A stretch of 8,245 nucleotides of DNA from Pelomonas sp036401055 (GCA_036401055.1 DASWWC010000011.1:1-8245), one strand, 5' to 3'. Counted from the stretch's first letter, positions 1-6,367 are shown. Notes: a model not told the origin generated them from the sequence alone. Made by a program: numbers and translations.

Positions 1-372
1 GTTCTCCAGCTCCAGCGCCAGGTCGTCGAACTCGGCCTTCATGGCCGTCAGGTCATCGGCCGTGGCCGTGCCGTTGGCGCCTTCGGTGGCCAGGTCCTTC
101 ATGCGCAGCACGATGTTGCTGACTTCGTCCAGCGCGCCTTCGGCCGTCTGCAGCATCGAGATGCCGTTCTGCGTGTTGCGCTGGGCCACGGCCATGCCGC
201 GGGTCTGGGCGTTCAGTCGCGTGGCGATCTGCAGGCCGGCGGCGTCGTCCATGGCGGAATTGACGCGCAGGCCGGTGCCCAGACGGGTCATCGAGGTCGA
301 CAGGGCGCTCTGCGTGCGGCCCAGGGAACCTTGGGTGGACAGGGCGGCGGCATTGGTGTGCAGGCTCAACAT
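1..372 (-). CDS. Flagellin, N-terminal part (partial, runs off left edge)
   Basis: The reverse strand encodes 124 codons open to the window edge, beginning MLSLHTNAAALSTQGSLGRT. This is the N-terminal D0/D1 helical region of flagellin, the subunit of the extracellular flagellar filament. Recognisable family features are the T-x-L-x-T-G-L-R-V-N-S-A-x-D-D-A-A-G-L-Q-I-A block (about residues 29-50), the R-N-T-Q-N-G-I-S-x-L-Q-T-A-E-G-A-L-x-E block (65-83) and the R-M-K-D-L-A-T-E-G-A-N-G-T segment (90-102). The start is supported by an AGGAGT Shine-Dalgarno at 385-380, 7 nt upstream. The MLS-x-x-TN opening resembles lateral-type (LafA-like) flagellins more than the MAxVINTN opening of many polar flagellins. 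That is a recollection of family sequences, so fliC versus lafA is left open. The variable centre and C-terminal D0/D1 lie outside the window. Confidence 0.95.
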   Translation of the reverse strand, partial: MLSLHTNAAALSTQGSLGRTQSALSTSMTRLGTGLRVNSAMDDAAGLQIATRLNAQTRGMAVAQRNTQNGISMLQTAEGALDEVSNIVLRMKDLATEGANGTATADDLTAMKAEFDDLALELEN

Positions 373-434
373 GGTCAGGACTCCTGATGGATGGGTTTTC
401 TAGGCCGGACAGCCCTTGCTGCCCTCCCCAACAC

Positions 435-461
435 AAGGCGACCCCCTTCCGCCGGAACTTA
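435..461 (-). promoter_or_regulatory. Weak sigma-28-like promoter candidate for flagellin
   Basis: On the minus strand a TTAAGTTCC element (core TAAGTTCC, 461-454) is followed by an 11-nt spacer and GTCGCCTT (442-435), about 63 nt upstream of the flagellin ATG. Flagellin genes are normally read by FliA (sigma-28), whose E. coli sites are TAAAGTTT-N11-GCCGATAA. The -35 side and spacing fit, but the -10 side matches poorly. This is the best candidate I could find in the intergenic region, not a confident call. Confidence 0.25.
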
Positions 462-500
462 AATCCACGCGCCGCGCATAAGCATCGCCACTTTCCTTCG

Positions 501-529
501 TTCCGCGCACAAGCCCCGCTCCCTATCGT
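501..529 (+). promoter_or_regulatory. Possible sigma-70 promoter for the ssu operon
   Basis: TTCCGC (501-506), a 17-nt spacer and TATCGT (524-529) give a plausible but degenerate -35/-10 pair. It would start transcription near 535, leaving a leader of about 20 nt before ssuE. Sulfonate operons are usually activated under sulfate starvation by LysR-type regulators (CysB/Cbl or SsuR), which bind AT-rich sites upstream. The AT-richer patch TTAAAT/CATAAG at about 459-481 could be such a region, but no defined site is visible. Confidence 0.3.
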
Positions 530-556
530 GCGAAGCCTGAACAGACGCAGGCCCCC

Positions 557-1102
557 ATGCACATCCTCAGCATCTCCGGAAGTCCCAGCGAACGCTCGCG
601 CTCTGCGTGGCTGACCCAATTCGCCGTGACCCGTCTCGAAGGCATCACCTCGCGCAGCAGCCACATCGGCGTGCGCGAGCTGCCCGCCACGGCCCTGGTG
701 GTGGCCGACACGCAGGACACGGCCATCGCGCAGGCCGTCGCCGCGGTCGCCGATGCGGACGTGGTCGTCATCGGCACGCCCATCTACAAGGCCGCCTACT
801 CGGGCCTGCTGAAACTGTTCCTGGACCTGCTCCCCCCCGACGCGCTGCGCGGCAAGACCGTGCTGCCGCTGGCCACCGGCGGCAGCGCCGCCCACCTGCT
901 GGCGCTGGACTACGCGCTCAAGCCCGTGTTGTCGGCGCTGGGCGCCCGCCACGTGCTGGATGCCGTGTTCGCCACCGACGCCCAGCTGCTGCGCCACGAG
1001 GCAGGCGGCTTCGTGCCCGACGCCGACCTCGTCGCGCGGCTGGACCGCGCCGTCGCGCCGCTGGCGCCGCGGCCCGTAGCCGAGACGCTGACCCGCTGTT
1101 GA
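557..1102 (+). CDS. ssuE: NADPH-dependent FMN reductase SsuE
   Basis: This 181-residue cytoplasmic flavodoxin-fold reductase makes FMNH2 for the sulfonate monooxygenase SsuD. The N-terminus MHILSISGSPSERSRS carries the S-G-S-P FMN-phosphate loop (residues 7-16). The segment G-T-P-I-Y-K-A-A-Y-S-G-x-L-K-x-x-L-D-L-L-P (73-93) and L-A-T-G-G-S-A-A-H-L-L-A-x-D-Y-A-L-K-P-V-L-S-A-L (105-128) match E. coli SsuE closely. Tyr119 corresponds to the pi-helix Tyr118 that marks flavin-transferring two-component reductases. Length is close to the family norm, with a slightly shorter C-terminus. The start is the first ATG in frame with the conserved N-terminus, and a weak GCAGG lies just upstream. It is the first gene of the ssu operon, 127 nt ahead of ssuA1 and separated from it by a terminator-like hairpin. 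Confidence 0.95.
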   Translation: MHILSISGSPSERSRSAWLTQFAVTRLEGITSRSSHIGVRELPATALVVADTQDTAIAQAVAAVADADVVVIGTPIYKAAYSGLLKLFLDLLPPDALRGKTVLPLATGGSAAHLLALDYALKPVLSALGARHVLDAVFATDAQLLRHEAGGFVPDADLVARLDRAVAPLAPRPVAETLTRC

Positions 1103-1162
1103 CGCCGAATCTTCCTTGACCGTTTGTCTCCTCGCCCCCCCCTCCTGGGATCGGCGACTTCG

Positions 1163-1212
1163 TCCCGGCGCTCGGGCGCGGATCGGGTGTGATCGAGCGC
1201 CGGGATTTTTTT
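1163..1212 (+). terminator. Intrinsic terminator / attenuator between ssuE and ssuA1
   Basis: TCCCGGCGCTCG (1163-1174) and CGAGCGCCGGGA (1194-1205) form a perfect 12-bp GC-rich stem with a 19-nt loop, followed at once by seven T (1206-1212). This is the full signature of a Rho-independent terminator. It ends 17 nt before the ssuA1 ATG, and the ssuA1 Shine-Dalgarno (AAGGA, 1216-1220) starts 4 nt after the T tract. No promoter can fit between hairpin and gene, so every ssuA1 transcript must read through it. It may be a regulated attenuator, a partial terminator that sets the ssuE to ssuABCD ratio, or an mRNA-stabilising structure. Confidence 0.8.
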
Positions 1213-1229
1213 GACAAGGATTCATTGCC

Positions 1230-2189
1230 ATGACTTTCCGTTCCCTGCTGCGCTGGACCGCCCCGCTGGTCATCGCCGCCATCAGCTTCAACGCCACCGC
1301 ACAGACCACCTTGCGCATCGGTTTCCAGAAGTCCGCCAGCCTGCTGACGCTGCAGAAGTCCAACGGCTCGCTGGAAAAGAAGCTCAGCGCCCTGGGCGCC
1401 ACCGTGAAGTGGGTGGAGTTCCCCGCCGGCCCGCAGCTGCTGGAAGGCCTGAACGTGGGCGCCGTGGACGTGGGCTATGTCGGCGAGGCGCCGCCCATCT
1501 TTGCGCAGGCCGCCGGCGCGCGCTTCGTCTACATCGGCTTCGACCCGGCCGCGCCGGAAGCCGAGGCCATCGTGGTGCCCAAGGGCTCGACGATCAAGTC
1601 GGTGGCCGAGCTGAAGGGCCGCAAGGTCGCGCTGAACAAGGGCAGCAACGTGCACTACCTGCTCGTCAAGGCGCTGGAGAAGCACGGCCTGAAGTTCACG
1701 GACGTGCAGGCCGTCTACCTGCCGCCGGCCGACGCCCGTGCCGCCTTCGAGCGCGGCGCCGTGGACGCCTGGGTGATCTGGGACCCCTTCCTGGCCGCCG
1801 TCGAGAAGCAGAGCGGCGCCCGCCTGCTGCAGGATGGCAAGGGCCTCGTCAACAACTTCGCCTACTACCTGGCCGAGCGCGGCTTCGCGCAGAAGCATCC
1901 GCAGCTGGTGCAGGCGCTGTTCGAGGACACGCAGGTCCAGGCCAGCGCGCTGAAGGCCAACATCAAGGCCGCCGCCGCCGTCATCGCGCCGCTGCAAGGC
2001 CTGGAACCCGAGGTCGTCGAGCGCAGCCTGCAGCGCTACGAGTTCGGCGTGAAGCCGCTGACCGCCGCGGTCGCCGCCGAGCAGCAGAAGATCGCCGACA
2101 CCTTCCACGCGCTGGGCCTGATCCCCAAGCCCATCAAGGTGGCCGACGCCCTGCCCGGCAGCGCCACCATCGCCGAGGCTGCGCGATGA
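1230..2189 (+). CDS. ssuA: Sulfonate ABC transporter substrate-binding protein SsuA (copy 1)
   Basis: This 319-residue periplasmic binding protein of the SsuA/TauA type captures aliphatic sulfonates and delivers them to SsuBC. The N-terminus MTFRSLLRWTAPLVIAAISF is a Sec signal peptide with likely cleavage after N-A-T-A (residue 24). The mature protein opens T-T-L-R-I-G-F-Q-K. Family motifs are E-F-P-A-G-P-Q-L-L-E (63-72), G-x-V-D-V-G-Y-V-G-E-A-P-P-I-F-A-Q-A-A-G (77-96), L-K-G-R-K-V-A-L-N-K-G-S (128-139) and Y-L-P-P-A-D-A-R-A-A-F-E-R-G-A-V-D-A-W-V-I-W-D-P-F (163-187). The start is set by the SD AAGGA (1216-1220) 9 nt upstream. Its stop overlaps the start of ssuA2 (ATGA). It is the first gene after the attenuator-like hairpin. 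Sulfonate range cannot be read from sequence. Confidence 0.95.
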   Translation: MTFRSLLRWTAPLVIAAISFNATAQTTLRIGFQKSASLLTLQKSNGSLEKKLSALGATVKWVEFPAGPQLLEGLNVGAVDVGYVGEAPPIFAQAAGARFVYIGFDPAAPEAEAIVVPKGSTIKSVAELKGRKVALNKGSNVHYLLVKALEKHGLKFTDVQAVYLPPADARAAFERGAVDAWVIWDPFLAAVEKQSGARLLQDGKGLVNNFAYYLAERGFAQKHPQLVQALFEDTQVQASALKANIKAAAAVIAPLQGLEPEVVERSLQRYEFGVKPLTAAVAAEQQKIADTFHALGLIPKPIKVADALPGSATIAEAAR

Positions 2190-3136
2190 GCGCCCCCACC
2201 ACCCGTCGCGCGGCGCTGGCCATGCTCGCCACCACGGCCGCCGCCTGGCGTGAGGCGGGCGCACAGGCCGCGCCGCTGCGCATCGGCTTCCAGAAGGGCT
2301 CCTTCAACCTGGCGCTGCTGAAGAGCTACGGCCTGCTGGAGCAGCGCCTGCCGGGCGCCAAGATCCAGTGGACCGAGTTCCCCGCCGGCCCACAGCTGCT
2401 GGAGGCTCTGGCACTGGGCAGCGTGGACCTGGGCGCCACCGGCGACGCGCCGCCCGTGTTCGCGCAGGCCGCCGGCAAGGACGTGGTCTACGTCGGCGCC
2501 GAGCCGCCCAAGCCGGACAGCTCGGCCGTGCTCGTCAAGCCCGACTCGGCGCTGAAGACGCTGGCCGACCTGAAGGGCCGCCGCATCGCGCTGCAGAAGG
2601 GCAGCAGCGCCCACTTCCTGACCGTGCAGGCGGTGCGGCGCGCGGGCCTGGCCTGGGGCGACGTCCAGCCCATCTACCTGCCGCCGGCCGAGGCGCGCGC
2701 CGCGTTCGAGCGCGGCTCGGTGGATGCCTGGTCCGTCTGGGACCCGTACTACGCCGCGGCGGAAGTGAGCGGTGAGCTGCGCGCGCTGGCCACCAGCCGC
2801 GGGCTGACCAGCAACAACACCTTCTACCTGGCGTCCAAGTCGCTGAGCCGCGACGCGGCGCTGCTGAAGACGCTGTTCCAGGCGCTGACCGACACCGACA
2901 CGCGCGCCCGCGCGGACCGCCGCGACGCCGTGCAGCGCTACGCCGAGTTCGCCGGCCTGCCGCTGGCCACGGTCTACAAGATGGTCGAGCGCCGCGGCGC
3001 CGCACCCGTGGGGCCGCTGACGGCAGACATCGTCAAAGAGCAGCAGCTGGTGGCCGACTCCTTCGCCGAGCTGGGCCTGATCCCCCGATCCATCCGCGTG
3101 GCCGACGCCATCGCCACGCCCGTGAAGAAAGCCTGA
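2186..3136 (+). CDS. ssuA: Sulfonate ABC transporter substrate-binding protein SsuA (copy 2, tandem paralogue)
   Basis: This 316-residue second binding protein of the SsuA family is by eye roughly half identical to the product of the preceding gene and collinear with it, so it is a tandem duplication that has diverged. Shared blocks are L-R-I-G-F-Q-K-G (31-38), E-F-P-A-G-P-Q-L-L-E (64-73), G-D-A-P-P-V-F-A-Q-A-A-G (86-97) and Y-L-P-P-A-E-A-R-A-A-F-E-R-G-S-V-D-A-W (164-182). The signal differs: MSAPTTRRAALAMLATTAAA has a twin arginine (7-8) before a hydrophobic stretch, so a Tat signal is possible, with cleavage likely after A-Q-A (28). The start ATG overlaps the ssuA1 stop (ATGA), giving translational coupling, and ssuD begins 1 nt after its stop. 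The reading frame stays open far upstream of 2186, but that part is an alternative frame of ssuA1. Confidence 0.93.
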   Translation: MSAPTTRRAALAMLATTAAAWREAGAQAAPLRIGFQKGSFNLALLKSYGLLEQRLPGAKIQWTEFPAGPQLLEALALGSVDLGATGDAPPVFAQAAGKDVVYVGAEPPKPDSSAVLVKPDSALKTLADLKGRRIALQKGSSAHFLTVQAVRRAGLAWGDVQPIYLPPAEARAAFERGSVDAWSVWDPYYAAAEVSGELRALATSRGLTSNNTFYLASKSLSRDAALLKTLFQALTDTDTRARADRRDAVQRYAEFAGLPLATVYKMVERRGAAPVGPLTADIVKEQQLVADSFAELGLIPRSIRVADAIATPVKKA

Positions 3137-3137
3137 C

Positions 3138-4310
3138 ATGAAGATCTTCTGGTTCATCCCCACCCATGGCGACAGCCGCTACCTGGGCAGCTCGCGCGGT
3201 GCGCGCGTGGCCGACTTCGCCTACTTCAAGCAGATTGCCATCGCGGCGGACAGTCTGGGCTACGAGGGCGTGCTGCTGCCCACGGGTCGCAGCTGCGAGG
3301 ACTCCTGGATCGTCGCCGCCAGCCTCATCGATGCAACGCGCCACCTGAAGTTCCTCGTGGCGCTGCGTCCCGGCCTCGTCGCGCCCACGCAGAGCGCGCG
3401 CATGGCCGCCACGCTGGACCGCCTGTCCGGCGGCCGCCTGCTGGTGAACCTCGTCACCGGCGGCGATGCCGAGGAGCTGGCCGGCGACGGCCAGTTCCTG
3501 GACCACGCGGCCCGCTACGAACAGTCGGCCGAGTTCATCCGCATCTGGCGCGAGGTGCTGGAACGCTCGCACGCCGGTGAGGCGCTGGACTACGACGGCC
3601 AGCACCTCAGCGTGAAGGGCGGCAAGGTGCTGTACCCGCCCATCAACCGGCCCTACCCGCCGGTGTTCTTCGGCGGCTCGTCGGAAGCCGCACACGACCT
3701 GGCCGCCGAGCAGGTGGACACCTATCTGACCTGGGGCGAGCCGCCCGACGACGTCGCCAAGAAGCTGGCCGACGTGCGCGCACGCGCCGCCGCCCGTGGC
3801 CGGCAGCTGAACTACGGCATCCGCCTGCACGTCATCGTGCGCGAGACCGAGGACGAAGCCTGGCGCGCCGCGGCCGAGCTGGTCTCGGAGCTGGACGAAG
3901 CCACCGTCGCCGCCGCGCAGGCTCGCTTCGCCGGCATGGACTCGGTGGGCCAGCGCCGCATGGCCGAGCTGCACCGCGGCCGCTTCAACAAGGCCAATAT
4001 CCGCGAAGGCCTGGAGATCTCGCCCAACCTGTGGGCCGGCGTGGGCCTGGTGCGCGGCGGCGCGGGCACGGCGCTGGTCGGCAGCCCCGAGCAGGTGGCC
4101 GACCGCATCAAGGAATACGCCGCCCTCGGCCTGGAGAACTTCATCCTCAGCGGCTATCCGCACCTTGACGAAGCGCACCGCTTTGCCGAGCTGGTGTTCC
4201 CGCTGCTGCCGCTGTCGCTGCAGCAGAAGCTGACTTCGCCGCAGCTGACCGGCCCGTTCGGCGAGGTCGTTGCGAACAGCTACGCCCCCAAGGCCGTCTC
4301 GGCAAGTTGA
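3138..4310 (+). CDS. ssuD: FMNH2-dependent alkanesulfonate monooxygenase SsuD
   Basis: This 390-residue cytoplasmic luciferase-like (TIM-barrel) monooxygenase uses FMNH2 from SsuE and O2 to cleave the C-S bond of alkanesulfonates into aldehyde and sulfite. Alignment by eye to E. coli SsuD is close along the whole length. Active-site residues are visible: His10 (P-T-H-G-D), Cys53 (T-G-R-S-C-E-D), Arg229 and His231 (G-I-R-L-H-V-I-V-R-E), Arg306 (G-L-V-R-G-G-A-G-T-A-L-V-G), Tyr340 and His342 (L-S-G-Y-P-H-L). These correspond to E. coli His11, Cys54, Arg226, His228, Arg297, Tyr331 and His333. It is about 10 residues longer than E. coli SsuD, through small insertions near 141-148 and 280-291. The latter sits at the end of the mobile active-site loop. 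The ATG lies 1 nt after the ssuA2 stop. Confidence 0.97.
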   Translation: MKIFWFIPTHGDSRYLGSSRGARVADFAYFKQIAIAADSLGYEGVLLPTGRSCEDSWIVAASLIDATRHLKFLVALRPGLVAPTQSARMAATLDRLSGGRLLVNLVTGGDAEELAGDGQFLDHAARYEQSAEFIRIWREVLERSHAGEALDYDGQHLSVKGGKVLYPPINRPYPPVFFGGSSEAAHDLAAEQVDTYLTWGEPPDDVAKKLADVRARAAARGRQLNYGIRLHVIVRETEDEAWRAAAELVSELDEATVAAAQARFAGMDSVGQRRMAELHRGRFNKANIREGLEISPNLWAGVGLVRGGAGTALVGSPEQVADRIKEYAALGLENFILSGYPHLDEAHRFAELVFPLLPLSLQQKLTSPQLTGPFGEVVANSYAPKAVSAS

Positions 4311-4314
4311 CGCC

Positions 4315-5079
4315 ATGCTCAAGCGGCTCACCCCCTGGCTGCTGCCCGCGGCCATCCTCGTCGCGTGGGAGATCGCGTCGCGCAGCGGCGTGCTGGCCGC
4401 GCGCATCCTGCCCGAGCCGGCCGCCGTGCTGGCCGCGTTCTGGACGCTGCTGCGCTCCGGCGAGCTGGCCCACCACGTGGGCGTCAGCGCGGCGCGCGCG
4501 TTCTCGGCGCTGGCCATCGGTGGCGGCCTGGGGCTGCTGCTGGGTCTGCTGACCGGCACCTGGCAGCGCGCCGAGGCGCTGCTGGACACGACGCTGCAGA
4601 TGCTGCGCAACATCCCGGCGCTGGCGCTGATCCCGCTGGTCATCCTGTGGTTCGGCATCGACGAGGCGGCCAAGCTGGTGCTGGTGGCGGTGGGCGTGTT
4701 CTTCCCGGTGTATCTCAACACTTTCCACGGCATCCGCAACGTGGACCGCGACCTCATCGAGATGGCGCGCAGCTACGGCCTGAGCCGCTGGCAGCTGTAC
4801 CGCCAGGTCATCCTGCCCGGCGCGCTGCCGTCCATCCTGGTGGGCCTGCGCTTCTCGCTGGGGCTGATGTGGGTGCTGCTCATCGTGGCCGAGACGCTGT
4901 CCGCCCAGGCCGGCATCGGCTACCTGACGATGAACGCCCGCGAGTTCCTGCAGACCGACATCGTGCTGGTCGGCATCCTGCTGTACGCGCTGCTGGGTAA
5001 GCTGGCCGACGTGGCCGCCCGCGCGCTGGAGAAGGCCTGGCTGCCCTGGCACAAGGGCTATGCCAGCGAAGGAGCATGA
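4315..5079 (+). CDS. ssuC: Sulfonate ABC transporter permease SsuC
   Basis: This 254-residue inner-membrane permease of the BPD_transp_1 family carries sulfonates delivered by SsuA. Hydrophobic segments lie at about residues 8-20, 62-82, 99-115, 120-138, 180-195 and 215-230, fitting about six membrane spans. The cytoplasmic EAA loop that docks on the ATPase is at 149-172 (E-M-A-R-S-Y-G-x8-Q-V-I-L-P-G-A-L-P). The C-terminal A-G-I-G-Y-L-T-M-N-A-R-E-F-L-Q-T-D segment (199-215) is typical of SsuC/TauC. I chose the ATG at 4315, 4 nt after the ssuD stop, over an in-frame TTG at 4270. The extra 15 residues are hydrophilic and lie inside ssuD, and the family starts near this ATG. No good Shine-Dalgarno is seen, so coupling to ssuD is likely. 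The stop overlaps an ATG by ATGA at 5076. Confidence 0.95.
   Translation: MLKRLTPWLLPAAILVAWEIASRSGVLAARILPEPAAVLAAFWTLLRSGELAHHVGVSAARAFSALAIGGGLGLLLGLLTGTWQRAEALLDTTLQMLRNIPALALIPLVILWFGIDEAAKLVLVAVGVFFPVYLNTFHGIRNVDRDLIEMARSYGLSRWQLYRQVILPGALPSILVGLRFSLGLMWVLLIVAETLSAQAGIGYLTMNAREFLQTDIVLVGILLYALLGKLADVAARALEKAWLPWHKGYASEGA
5069..5074 (+). promoter_or_regulatory. Ribosome binding site that decides the ssuB start
   Basis: AAGGAG sits within the last codons of ssuC. Two in-frame ATGs follow: 5076 (1 nt away, overlapping the ssuC stop as ATGA) and 5082 (7 nt away). Only the second has workable Shine-Dalgarno spacing, so 5082 is the preferred ssuB start. Initiation at 5076 would add just Met-Asn. 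Confidence 0.7.
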
Positions 5080-5081
5080 AC

Positions 5082-5882
5082 ATGTGGCTCACCGAGTTCG
5101 ACACACCCGTGGCAACGCGTGAAGCCGCCGCACCCGCCCCGCGGCCGCCCGCAAACGGCCTCGCGCTGACGCTGCGCGGCCTCGCCAAGTCCTTCGGCGC
5201 CCGCCATGTGCTGGAGCGCCTGGACCTGGACATCGCACCCGGCGAGTTCGTCGCGCTGGTGGGCCGCAGCGGCTGCGGCAAGAGCACGCTGCTGCGCCTC
5301 ATCGCCGGGCTGGACGTTCCCAGCGCCGGCAGCGTCGAAGCCGGGCGGATCGAGGAACGCCGGCTGATGTTCCAGGACGCGCGCCTGCTGCCGTGGAAGC
5401 GCGTGGTCGACAACGTGGCGCTGGGCCTCGCCGGCCGCGATGCGAAGGACCGCGCGATGGAGGCGCTGGCCCAGGTCGGCCTGGCCGGCCGGGGCGGCGA
5501 CTGGCCCGCCACGCTGTCCGGCGGCCAGCGCCAGCGCGTGGCGTTGGCGCGCGCGCTGGTGCACCGCCCGCGCCTGCTGCTGCTGGACGAGCCGCTGGGC
5601 GCGCTGGATGCGCTCACGAGGCTGGAGATGCACCGCCTCATCGAGCAGCTGTGGCAGCGCCACGGCTTCACGGCGCTGCTGGTCACGCACGACGTGGCCG
5701 AGGCCGTCGCGCTGGCCGACCGCGTGCTGCTGATCGACCGCGGCGGCATCGCACTGGACGCGCAGGTGCCACTGCCGCGCCCGCGCTCACGCGCCGCAGC
5801 GGGCTTTGCCGAGTTGGAAGACCGCGTGCTGCGCCACATCGTGGGCGAGCCCCCTGGCGGGCTGCTGAATTTCTCCTCGTAA
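5082..5882 (+). CDS. ssuB: Sulfonate ABC transporter ATP-binding protein SsuB
   Basis: This 266-residue cytoplasmic ATPase powers sulfonate import with SsuC. All ABC motifs are intact: Walker A G-R-S-G-C-G-K-S-T (61-69), Q-loop Gln98 (M-F-Q-D-A-R-L-L-P-W), signature L-S-G-G-Q (145-149), Walker B L-L-L-L-D-E (165-170), D-loop G-A-L-D (173-176) and switch His203 (V-T-H-D). The Q-D-A-R-L-L-P-W-K-x-V-x-D-N-V form is typical of the SsuB/TauB/nitrate-taurine subfamily. About 28 N-terminal residues rich in Ala and Pro precede the first beta-strand, a low-complexity extension. The start is taken at 5082 from the RBS spacing; 5076 is the alternative. It is the last gene of the ssu operon, and no convincing terminator follows its stop. 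Confidence 0.95.
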   Translation: MWLTEFDTPVATREAAAPAPRPPANGLALTLRGLAKSFGARHVLERLDLDIAPGEFVALVGRSGCGKSTLLRLIAGLDVPSAGSVEAGRIEERRLMFQDARLLPWKRVVDNVALGLAGRDAKDRAMEALAQVGLAGRGGDWPATLSGGQRQRVALARALVHRPRLLLLDEPLGALDALTRLEMHRLIEQLWQRHGFTALLVTHDVAEAVALADRVLLIDRGGIALDAQVPLPRPRSRAAAGFAELEDRVLRHIVGEPPGGLLNFSS

Positions 5883-5935
5883 GCTCAACGCCGCGAACAT
5901 GGCGTCGCTGCTTCCACCAGCGTTCGGCGGCGGCC

Positions 5936-5965
5936 AGGACCATATCCGGCAAAGCCGCGTATGCT
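5936..5965 (+). promoter_or_regulatory. Weak promoter candidate for the VOC gene
   Basis: AGGACC (5936-5941), an 18-nt spacer and TATGCT (5960-5965) form a degenerate -35/-10 pair, 25 nt before the start codon. The 107-nt gap after ssuB has no terminator I can see, so the VOC gene could instead be read through from the ssu operon. The evidence is only a partial match. Confidence 0.22.
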
Positions 5966-5989
5966 GGGGCACACCCAGCGGGAGCAAAC

Positions 5990-6367
5990 ATGCAGCGCGT
6001 CACCGGCATCGGCGGCATCTTCTTCAAGGCCAAAGACCCCCAAGCCCTGGGCGAGTGGTATCGCCGACACCTGGGACTGAAGGTGGAGGACTGGGGCGGT
6101 GTCGCGTTCCGCTGGGCCGATGACAGCCCGACGGGCACGACGATCTGGAGCCCGTTCAAGGAAGACACTGGCTACTTCGCGCCCAGTACCGCGCCCTTCA
6201 TGATCAATTTCCGCGTGGCCGACCTGCATGCGCTGCTGGCGGCGCTGCGCGCCGAGGGATGCGAGGTGCAGGACAAGGTGGACGAGTCCGAGTTCGGCAA
6301 GTTCGGCTGGGTCATGGACCCCGAGGGCAACAAGCTGGAGCTGTGGGAGCCGCCGGCCGGCCAGTAA
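5990..6367 (+). CDS. Small VOC-family (glyoxalase/bleomycin-resistance fold) protein
   Basis: This 125-residue single-domain protein has the paired beta-alpha-beta-beta-beta modules of the vicinal oxygen chelate fold. Module 1 is G-I-G-G-I-F-F-K-A-K-D-P-x-x-L-G-E-W-Y-x-x-H-L-G-L (6-30). Module 2 is F-M-I-N-F-R-V-A-D-L-H-A-L-L-A-A-L-R-A-E-G (70-90), ending in V-M-D-P-E-G-N-K-L-E-L-W-E-P (108-121). Compared by eye with E. coli glyoxalase I, the ligands His5, Glu56 and His74 fall at about Gly8, Trp53 and Asn73. Only the last, Glu117 in K-L-E-L-W-E, is kept, so a classical Ni/Zn glyoxalase I is unlikely. The substrate is unknown. The start is fixed by the SD GGGAG (5980-5984) 5 nt upstream. It lies 107 nt after ssuB and ends at a strong terminator, so it is its own unit or the tail of the ssu transcript. 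Confidence 0.85.
   Translation: MQRVTGIGGIFFKAKDPQALGEWYRRHLGLKVEDWGGVAFRWADDSPTGTTIWSPFKEDTGYFAPSTAPFMINFRVADLHALLAALRAEGCEVQDKVDESEFGKFGWVMDPEGNKLELWEPPAGQ

Noticed and set aside
1116..1214. Possible Cys-containing leader peptide starting at TTG 1116 and ending in the T tract
   Set aside because: The start is TTG with no Shine-Dalgarno, there is no ATG or other good start in the gap, and the two Cys codons are far apart, so there is no real support for a leader-peptide attenuator.
1211..1216. Perfect TTGACA (-35-like) just before ssuA1
   Set aside because: The matching -10 position (about 1234-1239, CTTTCC) is not promoter-like and lies inside the ssuA1 coding region. The sequence arises from the terminator T tract next to GACA.
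53..1402. Long minus-strand open frame spanning flagellin, ssuE and ssuA1 (and similar ones at 918-2264, 2036-3163, 3033-4757, 6693-8036)
   Set aside because: These are antisense shadows of GC-rich genes. They are low-complexity, rich in Arg, Gly, Ala and His, match no family, and overlap convincing genes on the other strand.
5850..5875. AGCCC/GGGCT hairpin followed by AATTTCT at the end of ssuB as its terminator
   Set aside because: The stem is only 5 bp, lies inside the coding region and lacks a proper T tract, so it is not convincing as a terminator.
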